Counted from the first letter of the stretch, positions 53,203-63,270 are shown. The stretch: DNA of 64,000 nucleotides from Hwangdonia lutea (GCF_032814565.1 NZ_CP136521.1:3816501-3880500), one strand, 5' to 3'. Made by a program: numbers and translations. Notes: a model not told the origin generated them from the sequence alone.

Positions 53203-53757
53203 ATGGACGAATACATTGATATATTAAATGCCAACGGAAAGCCAACGGGCAAATCTGCCTTAAAATCCGTCATCCACCAAAAAGGCTATTACCACAATAC
53301 GGCACACGTTTGGTTTTACACAAACGATGGCGAAATTTTATTATCGCAACGTTCGGCAAAAAAACTAATTTGCCCATTGCTTTGGGATGTTTCTGTTGCC
53401 GGACATGTTGATGCGGGCGAAACCATAAAACAAGCTGCCATAAGGGAAACCAAGGAAGAAATCGGATTAAAAGTCCACGAAAGCGATTTGCATAAAATTG
53501 GCGTTTTTGAGTGTTTTCAATCTTATGAAAATGGCATTGTAGACAACGAATTCCATCACACATTCATCAGCGAATTAAATGTTTCAGTGGACGAATTAAT
53601 ACCACAACCGGATGAGGTTGAAGCTTTAAAACTGGTTTCTCCTCATGATTTTAAAAATCATATTGACAATATTAATACGAAAAACAATCACTTTGTGGCT
53701 TCAAACAAACCGTATTACGAAACTGTTTTGCAAAAGATTTTACAGACGATTGCCTAA
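53203..53757 (+). CDS. NUDIX hydrolase (IPP-isomerase-like)
   Basis: A 184-residue cytoplasmic protein with a full Nudix box, GHVDAGETIKQAAIRETKEE then IGL (about 68-90), which binds the divalent metal and cleaves a nucleoside diphosphate linked to X. The N-terminus (MDEYIDILNANGKPTGKSAL) is typical of the YfcD/isopentenyl-diphosphate-isomerase-like Nudix subgroup. True isomerase activity cannot be inferred. Single gene between a repeat and the carboxylase operon. Confidence 0.9.
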   Translation: MDEYIDILNANGKPTGKSALKSVIHQKGYYHNTAHVWFYTNDGEILLSQRSAKKLICPLLWDVSVAGHVDAGETIKQAAIRETKEEIGLKVHESDLHKIGVFECFQSYENGIVDNEFHHTFISELNVSVDELIPQPDEVEALKLVSPHDFKNHIDNINTKNNHFVASNKPYYETVLQKILQTIA

Positions 53758-53841
53758 GTTTCTTTCACCTAAATTCAGCTTCTAAAAAAATAAAGGGGCT
53801 TATAATATTGCTTATATTTACAACGAATCAAATTGTAAACT

Positions 53842-54327
53842 ATGAGTCAAACCTTCAAAACCAACGTTAATAATACCTTCGAATTTGAAATTGACGAAGA
53901 AGCCATTTTAAATCTTGATGCCATTCAAGTTTCAGACGCTGAGTTTCATGTGCTTCATCACCATAAATCATACCATGTCGAGATTGAAGAATCAAATTTC
54001 AACAACAAAACATATCAAGTAAAAGTTAACAACAATACGTATAACATAAACATTTTCAACAACTTAGATGCATTAATTAAAGAAATGGGTTTTACCATAG
54101 GTTCAACAAAACATGTCGATTCCATAAAAGCGCCCATGCCCGGATTAATTTTAGAAATACAAGTTGAAGCAAATCAAGAGGTTAAAGAAAACGACACCTT
54201 GCTTATTCTTGAAGCGATGAAAATGGAAAACATTATAACCTCGCCAAGAGACGGGATTATTAAATCTATTTCGGTAACAAAAGGTGATGCCGTAGAAAAA
54301 AACCAGTTGTTAATTGAGTTTGAATAA
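53842..54327 (+). CDS. Biotin carboxyl carrier protein of an acyl-CoA carboxylase
   Basis: A 161-residue protein with a C-terminal biotinyl domain (about 92-161). The biotin lysine is in LEAMKMENII (about 128), preceded by KAPMPGLILEIQVEANQEV. The N-terminal part (about 1-85) is an assembly domain of the kind found in propionyl/methylcrotonyl-type carboxylases. It is the first gene of a three-gene operon with biotin carboxylase and carboxyltransferase, so it is the mobile carrier of that complex. Confidence 0.92.
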   Translation: MSQTFKTNVNNTFEFEIDEEAILNLDAIQVSDAEFHVLHHHKSYHVEIEESNFNNKTYQVKVNNNTYNINIFNNLDALIKEMGFTIGSTKHVDSIKAPMPGLILEIQVEANQEVKENDTLLILEAMKMENIITSPRDGIIKSISVTKGDAVEKNQLLIEFE

Positions 54328-54442
54328 ATGAAAAACAACCACGAATACACGAATTTTTTATAATCAATAAACTTTTTAAGAAAACATTCGTGAATTCGTG
54401 GCGAAAAAAATCCCTCTCAATTGTTGAGGGTTAGAAAAAGAA

Positions 54443-55885
54443 ATGAAAAAAATACTAGTAGCGAACCGCGGTGAAATTGCCATTAGAGTGATGAAAACAG
54501 CTCAAAACATGGGACTAAAAACGGTCGCTGTTTTTTCCACGGCCGATAGAAATGCACCCCATGTAAAATTTGCAGACCAAGCCGTTTGTATTGGTGAATC
54601 GCCATCAAATCAATCGTATTTACGCGGTGATAAAATTATAGATGTCGCCAAACAACTTAAGGTAGATGCCATTCATCCCGGATATGGATTTTTAAGTGAA
54701 AATGCCGATTTTGCCGAATTGTGCGAAACAAACAACATCATTTTTATTGGGCCAAAATCTAAAGCCATCAAAATTATGGGCAGTAAATTGGCAGCCAAAG
54801 AAGCTGTAAAGCAGTACAATATTCCCATGGTTCCCGGAATTGATGAAGCCATTACCGATGTTGAAAAAGCGAAAACCATTGCCAAAAACATAGGTTTTCC
54901 AATATTGATAAAAGCCTCGGCCGGTGGCGGCGGAAAAGGTATGCGTGTGGTTGAAAAAGAAAGTGATTTGGAATCGCAAATGAAGCGCGCTATTAGTGAA
55001 GCCACTTCCGCTTTTGGCGATGGTTCCGTTTTTATAGAAAAATATGTGGGTTCGCCACGCCACATCGAAATTCAAATAGTAGCCGACAGCCATGGTAATG
55101 TTTTACATTTTTTTGAGCGCGAATGCAGTATCCAACGGCGGCATCAAAAAGTGATTGAAGAAGCACCCTCGTCTGTTTTAAGTCCACAGTTACGTGAAAA
55201 AATGGGGGAAGCTGCTATTAAAGTCGCCAAATCCTGTGATTATTTAGGCGCTGGAACGGTGGAGTTTCTATTGGACGAAAACCATAATTTCTATTTCTTG
55301 GAAATGAATACAAGGTTACAGGTTGAACATCCGGTTACCGAATTGATTTGTGGCGTCGATTTGGTGGAACTTCAAATCCGTGTGGCTCGTGATGAAGCCC
55401 TTAAAATCAATCAAAAAGATTTAAAAATAAAAGGACATGCCTTAGAATTACGGGTTTATGCCGAAGACCCTTTAAACGATTTTTTACCAAGTGTGGGCAC
55501 TTTAGAAACGTACAAGCTTCCTGTGGGTGCAAACATTCGTATTGATAATGGTTTTGAAGAAGGCATGGACATCCCCATTTATTATGACCCCATGCTTGCT
55601 AAATTAATTACCTATGGAAAAACCCGCGAAGCCGCTATTCAGCTTATGATTCACGCTATAGAAAATTATCATGTTGAAGGCGTGCAAACCACCTTGGCAT
55701 TTGGAAAATATGTGTGTGAACACGACGCGTTTCGCTCTGGAAATTTTGATACGCATTTTGTAAAAAACCATTACACCCCAAAAACTTTAAAAATTGAAAC
55801 AGAAAATGAAGCAAGAATTGCAGCATTAATAGCTTTAAAGCAATATTTGACAGATCAAAAACTACTGCGTTTACCAAACAACTAA
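54443..55885 (+). CDS. Biotin carboxylase subunit of acyl-CoA carboxylase
   Basis: Carboxylates the biotin of the carrier protein using ATP and bicarbonate. 480 residues, full ATP-grasp enzyme. Motifs: N-terminal MKKILVANRGEIAIRVMKTA, glycine-rich ATP lid KASAGGGGKGMRVVE (about 157-171), biotin-carboxylase signature YFLEMNTRLQVEHPVTE (about 286-302), and catalytic Glu/Arg therein. It resembles AccC but operates with the neighbouring propionyl-type beta subunit, so I give no symbol. 115 bases after the carrier gene. Confidence 0.93.
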   Translation: MKKILVANRGEIAIRVMKTAQNMGLKTVAVFSTADRNAPHVKFADQAVCIGESPSNQSYLRGDKIIDVAKQLKVDAIHPGYGFLSENADFAELCETNNIIFIGPKSKAIKIMGSKLAAKEAVKQYNIPMVPGIDEAITDVEKAKTIAKNIGFPILIKASAGGGGKGMRVVEKESDLESQMKRAISEATSAFGDGSVFIEKYVGSPRHIEIQIVADSHGNVLHFFERECSIQRRHQKVIEEAPSSVLSPQLREKMGEAAIKVAKSCDYLGAGTVEFLLDENHNFYFLEMNTRLQVEHPVTELICGVDLVELQIRVARDEALKINQKDLKIKGHALELRVYAEDPLNDFLPSVGTLETYKLPVGANIRIDNGFEEGMDIPIYYDPMLAKLITYGKTREAAIQLMIHAIENYHVEGVQTTLAFGKYVCEHDAFRSGNFDTHFVKNHYTPKTLKIETENEARIAALIALKQYLTDQKLLRLPNN

Positions 55886-55893
55886 ACATTAAC

Positions 55894-55920
55894 TGTCATT
55901 CCTGTGAAGGCAGGAATCCA
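55894..55920. repeat. REP-type hairpin (GTCATTCCTGTGAAGGCAGG)
   Basis: A copy of the CATTCCTGC/GCAGGAATCC family inside the carboxylase operon gap. It could influence relative expression of the two flanking subunits. Confidence 0.65.
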
Positions 55921-55941
55921 CTATAATAATCTTGCATAAAT

Positions 55942-57483
55942 ATGAAAACCAAAATAGATAAATTAAACGAGAAACTACAATTAGCACATTTAGGCGGCGG
56001 ACAAAAACGGATTGATAAGCAACACGCCAAAAAAAAACTAACGGCTAGAGAACGTGTAAACTATTTGATGGACGAAGGTTCCTTTGAAGAAATCGGAGCT
56101 TTGGTAACGCACAGAACTACCGATTTTGGTATGGAAAATCAAATCTATTACGGCGATGGTGTTATCACGGGCTACGGTACTGTTAATGGCCGATTGGTTT
56201 ATATTTACGCCCAAGACTTTACGGTTTTTGGTGGCGCCTTATCCGAAACACATGCCGAAAAAATCTGTAAAATTATGGATTTGGCCCTTAAAGTTGGTGC
56301 ACCAATAATCGGACTTAACGACTCCGGTGGAGCGCGTATTCAAGAAGGTGTGCGCTCCTTAGGTGGTTATGCCGATATTTTTTATAGAAACGTACAAGCC
56401 TCGGGGGTAATTCCGCAAATTTCGGCCATTATGGGACCCTGTGCGGGTGGCGCGGTGTATTCTCCGGCAATGACCGATTTTACGATGATGGTGGAAAATA
56501 CAAGTTACATGTTTGTTACCGGGCCCAATGTTGTAAAAACGGTAACGAATGAAGCCGTTACAAGCGAAGAATTAGGCGGCGCTTACACCCATGCTTCAAA
56601 ATCCGGTGTGGCCCATAAAACCTCGGCAAACGATATTGCATGTTTGGAAGATATAAAAAATCTTTTAAGTTATTTACCTCAAAACAATACCGAAACACCA
56701 CACACAATAGACATTGAAATCCAAAATGAAATTCGCGATGTATTATCGGATATCGTTCCGGACAACCCTAATAAACCATACGACATGCACGCGGTAATTT
56801 CTGGAATTATTGACACGGATTCCTTTTACGAAATTCATAAGGATTATGCCGAAAATATCATTGTAGGTTTCGCTCGCTTAGGCGGAAAAAGCATTGGTAT
56901 TGTTGCTAATCAGCCACAATTTTTAGCTGGTGTTTTAGATGTAAATAGCTCTAAAAAGGCAGCACGATTTACACGTTTTTGCGACTGTTTTAATATTCCA
57001 TTACTTGTTTTGGTTGATGTTCCCGGGTTTTTACCAGGCACCGACCAAGAGTGGAATGGTATTATTGTGCATGGTGCCAAACTATTGTATGCATTAAGTG
57101 AAGCTACCGTGCCACGAGTAACCGTAATTACCAGAAAAGCCTATGGCGGTGCTTACGATGTAATGAATTCCAAACATATTGGAGCAGATTTAAATTACGC
57201 ATGGCCAGGTGCCGAAATTGCGGTAATGGGTGCAAAAGGCGCAAGTGAAATCATCTTTAAAAAAGAAATAGCCAATGCCGATGACCCCGTAGAAAAACTT
57301 GCTAAAAAAGAAGCCGAATATGCCGAAAAATTTGCAAACCCTTATCGTGCCGCAGAACGTGGTTTTATTGATGAAGTAATTCTGCCAAAAAACACGAGGC
57401 GCAAATTAATCAAAGCATTTAATATGTTAGAAGATAAAAAGGTAGATAGCCCTAAGCGCAAACATGGCAATATTCCGCTATAA
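55942..57483 (+). CDS. Acyl-CoA carboxylase carboxyltransferase (beta) subunit, propionyl-type
   Basis: Transfers the carboxyl group from biotin to an acyl-CoA, probably propionyl-CoA. 513 residues in two crotonase-fold halves. Visible: [20 protein letters not shown] (about 120-139), the oxyanion-hole region [16 protein letters not shown] (about 168-183), the second-half [18 protein letters not shown] (about 357-374), and [20 protein letters not shown] (about 395-414). It completes an operon with carrier and biotin carboxylase. Acetyl- versus propionyl-CoA specificity is inferred from overall similarity. Confidence 0.92.
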   Translation: MKTKIDKLNEKLQLAHLGGGQKRIDKQHAKKKLTARERVNYLMDEGSFEEIGALVTHRTTDFGMENQIYYGDGVITGYGTVNGRLVYIYAQDFTVFGGALSETHAEKICKIMDLALKVGAPIIGLNDSGGARIQEGVRSLGGYADIFYRNVQASGVIPQISAIMGPCAGGAVYSPAMTDFTMMVENTSYMFVTGPNVVKTVTNEAVTSEELGGAYTHASKSGVAHKTSANDIACLEDIKNLLSYLPQNNTETPHTIDIEIQNEIRDVLSDIVPDNPNKPYDMHAVISGIIDTDSFYEIHKDYAENIIVGFARLGGKSIGIVANQPQFLAGVLDVNSSKKAARFTRFCDCFNIPLLVLVDVPGFLPGTDQEWNGIIVHGAKLLYALSEATVPRVTVITRKAYGGAYDVMNSKHIGADLNYAWPGAEIAVMGAKGASEIIFKKEIANADDPVEKLAKKEAEYAEKFANPYRAAERGFIDEVILPKNTRRKLIKAFNMLEDKKVDSPKRKHGNIPL

Positions 57484-57567
57484 ACACGACGTTTAAGGTT
57501 ATTGGTTTTAGCTTTCTTTCCATATTAAAAAATCTGAATTCGTAAATCTAAATTCGTAAATCATCCC

Positions 57568-57575
57568 TATCTTTG
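57568..57575 (+). promoter_or_regulatory. -7 promoter box of the PPIase gene
   Basis: TATCTTTG matches TAnnTTTG, 22 bases before the start codon; the -33 element is weak. Confidence 0.5.
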
Positions 57576-57597
57576 CTCTTTCTTAAAAATTAGAACC

Positions 57598-58530
57598 ATG
57601 CAAGACGGATTATACGCAAAATTCAATACAACAAAAGGAGAAATACTTGTTGCTTTAGAGTACAAAAAAACACCAGGAACCGTAGGTAACTTTGTTGCTT
57701 TGGCAGAAGGAAACCTAGAAAACTCGGTAAAACCACAGGGTACGCCTTATTATGATGGTTTAAAATTCCATCGGGTAATTCCAGATTTTATGATTCAAGG
57801 TGGTTGTCCACAAGGATCGGGATCGGGTAACCCAGGCTACAAATTTGATGATGAATTTCACCCAGATTTAAAACATGATGCCCCAGGCGTGTTATCTATG
57901 GCCAATGCGGGCCCAGGCACTAACGGCAGTCAGTTTTTTATTACTCATGTTGAAACCCCTTGGTTGGATAACAACCATACTGTTTTTGGAAAAGTTGAAG
58001 AAGGACAGGATGTGGTTGATGCCATTGCACAAGGTGATGTAATTGACAGCTTAGAGATTATTAGAGTTGGTGCCGATGCAGAAGCTTATAATGCTGTGGA
58101 AGCCTTTAGAACCTTTGAAGGCTCCAGGGAAAAAAGATTAGCAGAAGCTAAAGCCTTAGCTGATGCTGAATTAGATAAAATTGCAGCCGGTTTCAATAAA
58201 ACAGATAGTGGTTTGCGTTATCAAATCATTCAAGAAGGAAAAGGCACCAAAGCCGAAAAAGGTAAAACCGTTTCGGTACATTATAAAGGGCAATTGGCCG
58301 ATGGTACGGTATTCGATTCTTCATACAAACGCAACCAACCACTTGAGTTTCCTGTTGGTGTTGGTCAAGTTATCCCAGGATGGGACGAAGGCATTTGTTT
58401 GTTAAATGTAGGCGATAAAGCACGTTTGGTTATCCCAAGTGAATTAGGCTACGGAAGCCGAGGCGCAGGCGGTGTAATTCCACCAGATGCCACTTTAATT
58501 TTCGATGTCGAGTTGATGGACGTAAAATAA
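57598..58530 (+). CDS. Cyclophilin-FKBP fusion peptidyl-prolyl isomerase
   Basis: A 310-residue cytoplasmic protein joining two unrelated prolyl isomerase folds. Residues about 5-165 are a cyclophilin ([40 protein letters not shown]), a helical linker runs about 165-205, and an FKBP domain fills about 210-310 ([50 protein letters not shown]). No signal peptide, so it acts in the cytosol. Such fusions are known in Flavobacteria and help protein folding. Own promoter and terminator. Confidence 0.92.
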   Translation: MQDGLYAKFNTTKGEILVALEYKKTPGTVGNFVALAEGNLENSVKPQGTPYYDGLKFHRVIPDFMIQGGCPQGSGSGNPGYKFDDEFHPDLKHDAPGVLSMANAGPGTNGSQFFITHVETPWLDNNHTVFGKVEEGQDVVDAIAQGDVIDSLEIIRVGADAEAYNAVEAFRTFEGSREKRLAEAKALADAELDKIAAGFNKTDSGLRYQIIQEGKGTKAEKGKTVSVHYKGQLADGTVFDSSYKRNQPLEFPVGVGQVIPGWDEGICLLNVGDKARLVIPSELGYGSRGAGGVIPPDATLIFDVELMDVK

Positions 58531-58582
58531 TAGTAAGCCATATTAGGCCACACAAAGTTTACTACAATAAATAAGTTTCAAA

Positions 58583-58608
58583 AAAACATCCATTGAGGAT
58601 GTTTTTTT
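58583..58608 (+). terminator. Rho-independent terminator
   Basis: AAAACATCC / GGATGTTTT stem, ATTGA loop, T run; 53 bases after the PPIase stop. Confidence 0.88.
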
Positions 58609-58690
58609 GTTTTTGGTACATTACGGCTAATTATCTATTTGTTTATCGATTAAATTTCTTGCGGAATTGGTGTAAATATATATTTAGGTA

Positions 58691-59113
58691 ATGGTTAGTA
58701 TAAAAGAAACCTATTTATATTCGGAAGTCATAAAAGAGTTCTCATATTCTTTTGGCAACATCTATATATTTGACGGATTTGTGGTTTCAGAAATTAACCA
58801 AGGACAAATTATCACTTGGGATAAACAAGCCAAATTAATTGTTGACGACCTATCTGCTTTTTTAGGTACAAATGGTGCCGATGTTATTTATATTTCCAAT
58901 CGTATTAATTCGTATTCCGTTGTAGCTTTAGATTGGTTAAAGTTTTTTAAGCACAATTACAGCTTAAAAGCCTATTGCATGGTATCAAAAAATAAATCAG
59001 GAACATTAAGCGCTGTGATAGAAAGGTTATTCTATACAAAAAAAATCAAACATTTTAATAGTTTATTTGAAGCCGTAAACTGTATTAAACAGGGTGTTAT
59101 CGAAATTGCCTAA
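58691..59113 (+). CDS. STAS/SpoIIAA-like small protein
   Basis: A 140-residue cytoplasmic protein with alternating strands and helices (FGNIYIFDGFVVSEINQGQI, VIYISNRINSYSVVALDWL, YCMVSKNKSGTLSAVIERL) resembling the SpoIIAA-like/STAS fold common as single-domain proteins in Flavobacteria. No catalytic residues are recognisable. A promoter-like TTG - 17 bases - TATATTTA lies immediately before the start, implying a very short leader. The next gene follows after 21 bases and is likely co-transcribed. Confidence 0.72.
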   Translation: MVSIKETYLYSEVIKEFSYSFGNIYIFDGFVVSEINQGQIITWDKQAKLIVDDLSAFLGTNGADVIYISNRINSYSVVALDWLKFFKHNYSLKAYCMVSKNKSGTLSAVIERLFYTKKIKHFNSLFEAVNCIKQGVIEIA

Positions 59114-59134
59114 CCATTAATTATTTGTGTTTGC

Positions 59135-59677
59135 ATGGGAGAACAAGAACTACAAAAACTAAAATATCCTATTGGTCAGTTTGAGAGTCCGAAAGTCATT
59201 TCACAGAAACACATTGAAAACTGGATTACCATTTTAGAGCATTTTCCCAACCGCTTGGAAACCTTGGTAGAAAACCTATCTGACCAGCAATTAGATACGG
59301 CATATAGGCTTGATGGCTGGACGGTGAGGCAGGTTGTACATCATCTCTCCGATAGTCATCTTCATAGTTATGTCCGTTTTAAATGGACCTTAACCGAAGA
59401 AAACCCGGTTATAAAACCCTACTTCGAAGATCGGTGGGCTGCACTTAACGATTCTAAAACAGCACCCATAGCCATGTCTCTTAATTTATTAAAGGCTATT
59501 CATTTTAAATTGGTTTATTTGCTTAAAACCTTATCGGATCACGATTTAAACAAATACTTTATTCATCCGGACACCAACAACAAAGTCATTTTAAAAAATA
59601 ATATAGGCATTTATGCGTGGCACAGTAACCATCATTATGCGCATATTCAAAATTTGTTAAAACGAAAAGGTTGGTGA
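59135..59677 (+). CDS. DinB/YfiT-type putative metal-dependent (bacillithiol) transferase
   Basis: A 180-residue protein of the DinB four-helix superfamily, YfiT/BstA branch. The three metal-binding histidines are recognisable in VRQVVHHLSDSHLH (about 64-77) and YAWHSNHHYAHIQ (about 161-173). The N-terminal KYPIGQFESPKVISQKHIEN is typical of this branch. BstA enzymes conjugate bacillithiol; whether this organism makes bacillithiol is not shown here. Likely co-transcribed with the STAS-like gene upstream and the YwqK gene 18 bases downstream. Confidence 0.87.
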   Translation: MGEQELQKLKYPIGQFESPKVISQKHIENWITILEHFPNRLETLVENLSDQQLDTAYRLDGWTVRQVVHHLSDSHLHSYVRFKWTLTEENPVIKPYFEDRWAALNDSKTAPIAMSLNLLKAIHFKLVYLLKTLSDHDLNKYFIHPDTNNKVILKNNIGIYAWHSNHHYAHIQNLLKRKGW

Positions 59678-59695
59678 TTATTTAAAACAATATTT

Positions 59696-60775
59696 ATGAA
59701 GTTTAAAGTCCTTTTAATTATTATTTGCACTTATTGCCATGTACAGGCGCAAACCTCATATAAAGAGTATTTTGATGATGGTTCCGTAAAAATGGAAGGC
59801 GCAAAAAAAGATGGTTTGTTATCCGGCGAGATTAAGTATTATTACCCTTCCGGAAAGCTGAAATTTGTTGATTATTGCTACAAAGGAAAAAGGACTGGAA
59901 CTGGAAAAGAATACTACGAAAGTGGTCAATTGTCGGCATTGGTAAATTATAGAGATGATACATACCACGGCTTGTTTAAAACCTATCATGAAGATGGAAG
60001 GCTAAAGACTAAAGTCAATTTTAACGAAGGAAAAAAAGTTGGAGAATTTATATCTTATCACAAAAACGGCAATCTAGAAAGTCAAGTAAATTATAACGAA
60101 AACGGTAAAGCTCACGGCCAATACGTAGCCTATTACAATAATAAACAGCTTTTTGCCAAGTGCAATTATATAAACGGCAACATTGAAGGCGCATTAAACA
60201 GCTATTATTCAAACGGGCAATTGGCGCAAACCGCCACCTATAAAAACGGAAAAAAGCATGGTGTTTTAAATGAGTATTATCAAAGTGGAAAAGTAAAATT
60301 AAATTCCGCTTATAAAGATGATAAATTAGAAGAAGATTACTTGCTTTATTATGAAAACGGACAATTAAAAGTGAAAGCAAAAATGTCTTATGGCATTCTT
60401 TTAACCCGATCTAGTTATTACGAAAACGGAGCTATGGAATCCGAAATAATAAAAGACAAAACTACTTCAGATTTTAACTGTACCTACTACCACCCTAGCG
60501 GGGAAATTTCTAGCGCAGGACAAACCTCAAGTTTTTCATATCTCAAAAAAATTGGCGAATGGGTATATTATCATACCAACAAAAAACTTTACAAAACCGA
60601 ATTGTATGGCGATTACGGAGGGCTTCAAGAGGTAATAAATTGTTTTGATGGAAAGGGCAATGCTTTGGATAAGGGAAGTTTTGTAAACGGCAATGGAAAG
60701 CTTAATGAATATGATATAAACGGAACACTTCTACAAACAAACTTGTATAAAGACGGAGCTATTGTTAAACAGTAA
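59696..60775 (+). CDS. YwqK/MORN-type repeat exported protein
   Basis: A 359-residue exported protein with signal peptide MKFKVLLIIICTYCHVQAQ. About nine to ten repeats of ~23 residues with core YYxNGQLxxxxxYKNGKKHG (for example YYSNGQLAQTATYKNGKKHG) cover residues 25-300, the pattern of YwqK/MORN-variant proteins. Such proteins are often annotated as antitoxins of YwqK toxin systems, but most Flavobacterial copies stand alone, as here. They probably form an elongated beta structure in the periplasm or on the surface. Function is unknown. Confidence 0.85.
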   Translation: MKFKVLLIIICTYCHVQAQTSYKEYFDDGSVKMEGAKKDGLLSGEIKYYYPSGKLKFVDYCYKGKRTGTGKEYYESGQLSALVNYRDDTYHGLFKTYHEDGRLKTKVNFNEGKKVGEFISYHKNGNLESQVNYNENGKAHGQYVAYYNNKQLFAKCNYINGNIEGALNSYYSNGQLAQTATYKNGKKHGVLNEYYQSGKVKLNSAYKDDKLEEDYLLYYENGQLKVKAKMSYGILLTRSSYYENGAMESEIIKDKTTSDFNCTYYHPSGEISSAGQTSSFSYLKKIGEWVYYHTNKKLYKTELYGDYGGLQEVINCFDGKGNALDKGSFVNGNGKLNEYDINGTLLQTNLYKDGAIVKQ

Positions 60776-60787
60776 ATTTAATGCTTT

Positions 60788-61270
60788 TTGATTAGACCTT
60801 TTCACATAAAAGATACCCAAGCCTTATTAGACATTTACAACTATTTTGTACTAAATACCATTGTAACGTTTGATATTGAACCTTTATCCATTGAAGCTTT
60901 TACTGAAAAAACAAAGACCATTAACAACACATATCCTTTTTTGGTTTTTGAAGAAAACAACGTTATTTTAGGTTATACCTACGGAAGCAAATGGCGACCC
61001 AAACCAGCTTACAACCACACGGTTGAATCTACAGTGTACGTTAAACATGACGCACACGGAAAAAAAATTGGAACAGAACTTTATACTGAATTACTTCGCC
61101 TATTAAAACAAGAAAACTACCATGTGGTTTTGGGCGGATTAACACTACCAAACGAAGCCAGCGTACAGCTACACGAAAAATTCGGTTTTAAACAAGTGGC
61201 CCACTTTAAAGAGGTTGGTTTAAAATTTAACCAATGGCTCGATGTGGGCTTTTGGCAGCTTAACTTTTAA
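60788..61270 (+). CDS. GNAT acetyltransferase (phosphinothricin-acetyltransferase-like)
   Basis: A 160-residue enzyme. It starts at TTG: an in-frame stop lies three codons upstream and MIRPFHIKDTQALLDIYNYF is the expected family N-terminus (the nearby ATG is in the wrong frame). The acetyl-CoA motif reads KHDAHGKKIGTELYTELLRL (about 94-113), with GGLTLPNEASVQLHEKFGF (about 120-138) following, and the early NYFVLNTIVTFDIEP is the Pat-type signature. The family acetylates amino groups of small molecules; the true substrate is unknown. Confidence 0.88.
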   Translation: MIRPFHIKDTQALLDIYNYFVLNTIVTFDIEPLSIEAFTEKTKTINNTYPFLVFEENNVILGYTYGSKWRPKPAYNHTVESTVYVKHDAHGKKIGTELYTELLRLLKQENYHVVLGGLTLPNEASVQLHEKFGFKQVAHFKEVGLKFNQWLDVGFWQLNF

Positions 61271-61297
61271 AACCCAAATACGGCATTAAACGCCCAC

Positions 61298-61321
61298 TAG
61301 GTTGATTTATAATACAACCTA
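61298..61321. terminator. Hairpin between convergent genes
   Basis: TAGGTTG / CAACCTA arms with a 10-base loop lie in the 56-base convergent gap before yidC. No T run, so a weak terminator at most. Confidence 0.4.
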
Positions 61322-61326
61322 ATTAA

Positions 61327-63225
61327 TTATTTGCGTTTCTGCTGTGCTTGTTTTTGCTTTTCGGCTTGCTCCATCATTTCAGCCATTTTTTTCTGAAAAC
61401 GACCTTGTTTTTTTGGCTTCTTTTTGTTCTCCTGAATTTGAGCATGTATTTTGTCTTCGTCAAGAATATAATTCTTAATTACCAATATAATACCGATACT
61501 AATCAAGTTAGAAATAAAGTAATATAAACTTAAGCCCGATGCGTAATTATTAAAGAAAAAGAGCATCATTATTGGCGAAAAGTACATCATATACTTCATC
61601 ATTTTAGCCATATCCGGCATACCTTCTTGCTGCGGCTGCGATTGCATATTTTGCCCTGTGGTTAAACGCATATAAAAGAATATTGCTACAGATGCCAATA
61701 TGGGGAATAAACTAACATGATCGCCATAAAATGGAATGTGAAATGGCAATTCTGCAATGGTATCGTAGGACGATAAATCTTCTACCCAAAGGAAACTCTT
61801 TTGACGTAAATCGAATGCCGACGGGAAAAATTGGAACAAGGCATAAAACACCGGTAATTGTATTAGTGCCGGCATACAGCCAGCCATAGGGCTTGCTCCT
61901 GCTTTGGTTTGCAGTGCCAAGGTTTCCTGCTGCGCCTTCACCTTATTGTTTTTATGCTTTTCGCGAATAGCATCCAATTCTGGTTTTAGAATTTTCAGTT
62001 TGGCTTGCGATAAAAACTGCTTGTATTGTACAAACGACAATAGTAATTTGATTAAAATCGTCATAACAATAATCGCTATTCCGTAAGGTAAAAAGCTTCC
62101 TAAAAATGCGAATAAAGGAATAAATAGGTAACGGTTAATCCAACCAAAAATACCCCAACCCAATGGCACAATTTCATCTAAATTTCTGCCATAGCTATGT
62201 AATATTTTATAATCGCTCGGGCCAAAATACCAATCCATACTTTTATTTAATTCGCCACCACTAAGTTCTAAAGGTAATGAGGCAGAAAAAGCCTTGGTAT
62301 AAACGGTATCAACCGCTTCATCCTGCACTAAATTTTGAGACGTGAATTTACCTGTTTTAAAAGGCGAATCGGCTAATAATATCGAGGTGAAGAAATGCTG
62401 TTTAAAAGCTACATAAGTAACATCTTCAGCGGTATCTTCAGTGTTTTCCTGTTGCCCTAAATAATCATCTTTTCCATCTTCATATTCAAAAACAACTTCA
62501 GTATATCTATTTTCATACGAAATACTTTTCGCATGGCGATAGGTTTTTAAATTCCAATCTAAATTCACGGCTTGCGAACTGTTGATAACATCACTCAATC
62601 CTTGGGAACGAACGGTGAAATCCATCATATAATCGCCTTCTTTAATCTCGTAACGGTATTCTAAAAATTTAGATTCGGATACTTTAAGTTTCATTGAAAC
62701 CACAGTAACATCACCGTTTTTGGTAACCGTTGGTTCAAAATATAAATCTTTGGTATTTAAGATCCTACTATCGGTTGTTCCGAAATTTATATTGAAAACT
62801 GCATTATTGTCTTTTATTAAATAGATGGGAACCGAATCGAAATTTACAAAATTCTTTAATTTAACTTCCGAAAGATAACCGCCTTTATTGCTAAATTTTA
62901 GAGCCAATAAATCGCTTTCAACAACAGTTTCACCATCAGACACTTTAGCTGCAGAATATGCAAAAGCTCCTAATTTATTCTGTAGATTGATTAATTTTAA
63001 AGAATCTGAAACCGTTGGTGTTGCAAAATCTTCAGCAGTTGTTACCTTGGTTTCATCTAATGATTCTTTAGCCTTTTTTTCAGCTTCAATTTGTTCCTGT
63101 TTTGCTTTTTCCTGCGCTTCTAGCTCTTCTGGTGTTGGTTGGTTCTGCCAAAGCCAAAATATCATTATTCCAAAAATAAGCACGAAACCTATTACCGAAT
63201 TAAGGTCTATTTTTTTTTCTTCCAT
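61327..63225 (-). CDS. yidC: Membrane protein insertase YidC
   Basis: Inserts and folds inner-membrane proteins with or without Sec. I use the ATG giving MEEKKIDLNSVIGFVLIFGI (632 residues); ten codons upstream in frame are less typical. TM1 is at about 10-27, then a large periplasmic beta domain (about 50-340). The conserved insertase core follows (about 365-600): YGIAIIVMTILIKLLLSFVQ, the PMAGCMPALIQLPVFYALFQ hairpin and MMLFFFNNYASGLSLYYFIS. It ends with the basic, ribosome-binding tail KKPKKQGRFQKKM. pyrG lies 80 bases upstream with a palindrome between, as part of one likely operon. Confidence 0.96.
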   Translation of the reverse strand: MEEKKIDLNSVIGFVLIFGIMIFWLWQNQPTPEELEAQEKAKQEQIEAEKKAKESLDETKVTTAEDFATPTVSDSLKLINLQNKLGAFAYSAAKVSDGETVVESDLLALKFSNKGGYLSEVKLKNFVNFDSVPIYLIKDNNAVFNINFGTTDSRILNTKDLYFEPTVTKNGDVTVVSMKLKVSESKFLEYRYEIKEGDYMMDFTVRSQGLSDVINSSQAVNLDWNLKTYRHAKSISYENRYTEVVFEYEDGKDDYLGQQENTEDTAEDVTYVAFKQHFFTSILLADSPFKTGKFTSQNLVQDEAVDTVYTKAFSASLPLELSGGELNKSMDWYFGPSDYKILHSYGRNLDEIVPLGWGIFGWINRYLFIPLFAFLGSFLPYGIAIIVMTILIKLLLSFVQYKQFLSQAKLKILKPELDAIREKHKNNKVKAQQETLALQTKAGASPMAGCMPALIQLPVFYALFQFFPSAFDLRQKSFLWVEDLSSYDTIAELPFHIPFYGDHVSLFPILASVAIFFYMRLTTGQNMQSQPQQEGMPDMAKMMKYMMYFSPIMMLFFFNNYASGLSLYYFISNLISIGIILVIKNYILDEDKIHAQIQENKKKPKKQGRFQKKMAEMMEQAEKQKQAQQKRK

Positions 63226-63239
63226 GTAATCAAATTTTA

Positions 63240-63270
63240 GACCTGAGAGGTTCAATTAACCTGTCAGGTC
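63240..63270. repeat. Palindrome in the yidC leader (GACCTGAGAGGTT ... AACCTGTCAGGTC)
   Basis: Two 13-base arms with one mismatch around CAATT, 14 bases before the yidC start. It may be a REP-type repeat or an attenuating hairpin between pyrG and yidC. Confidence 0.7.

Noticed and set aside
54673-55093. Two ORFs of 130-133 codons opposite the biotin carboxylase gene
   Set aside because: They are antisense reflections of a strongly conserved ATP-grasp gene, in two frames at once.
59770-60600. Tandem repeat array or CRISPR-like periodicity
   Set aside because: The ~70-base periodicity is the coding repeat of the YwqK protein, diverged at DNA level; no direct repeats with spacers occur anywhere in the window.
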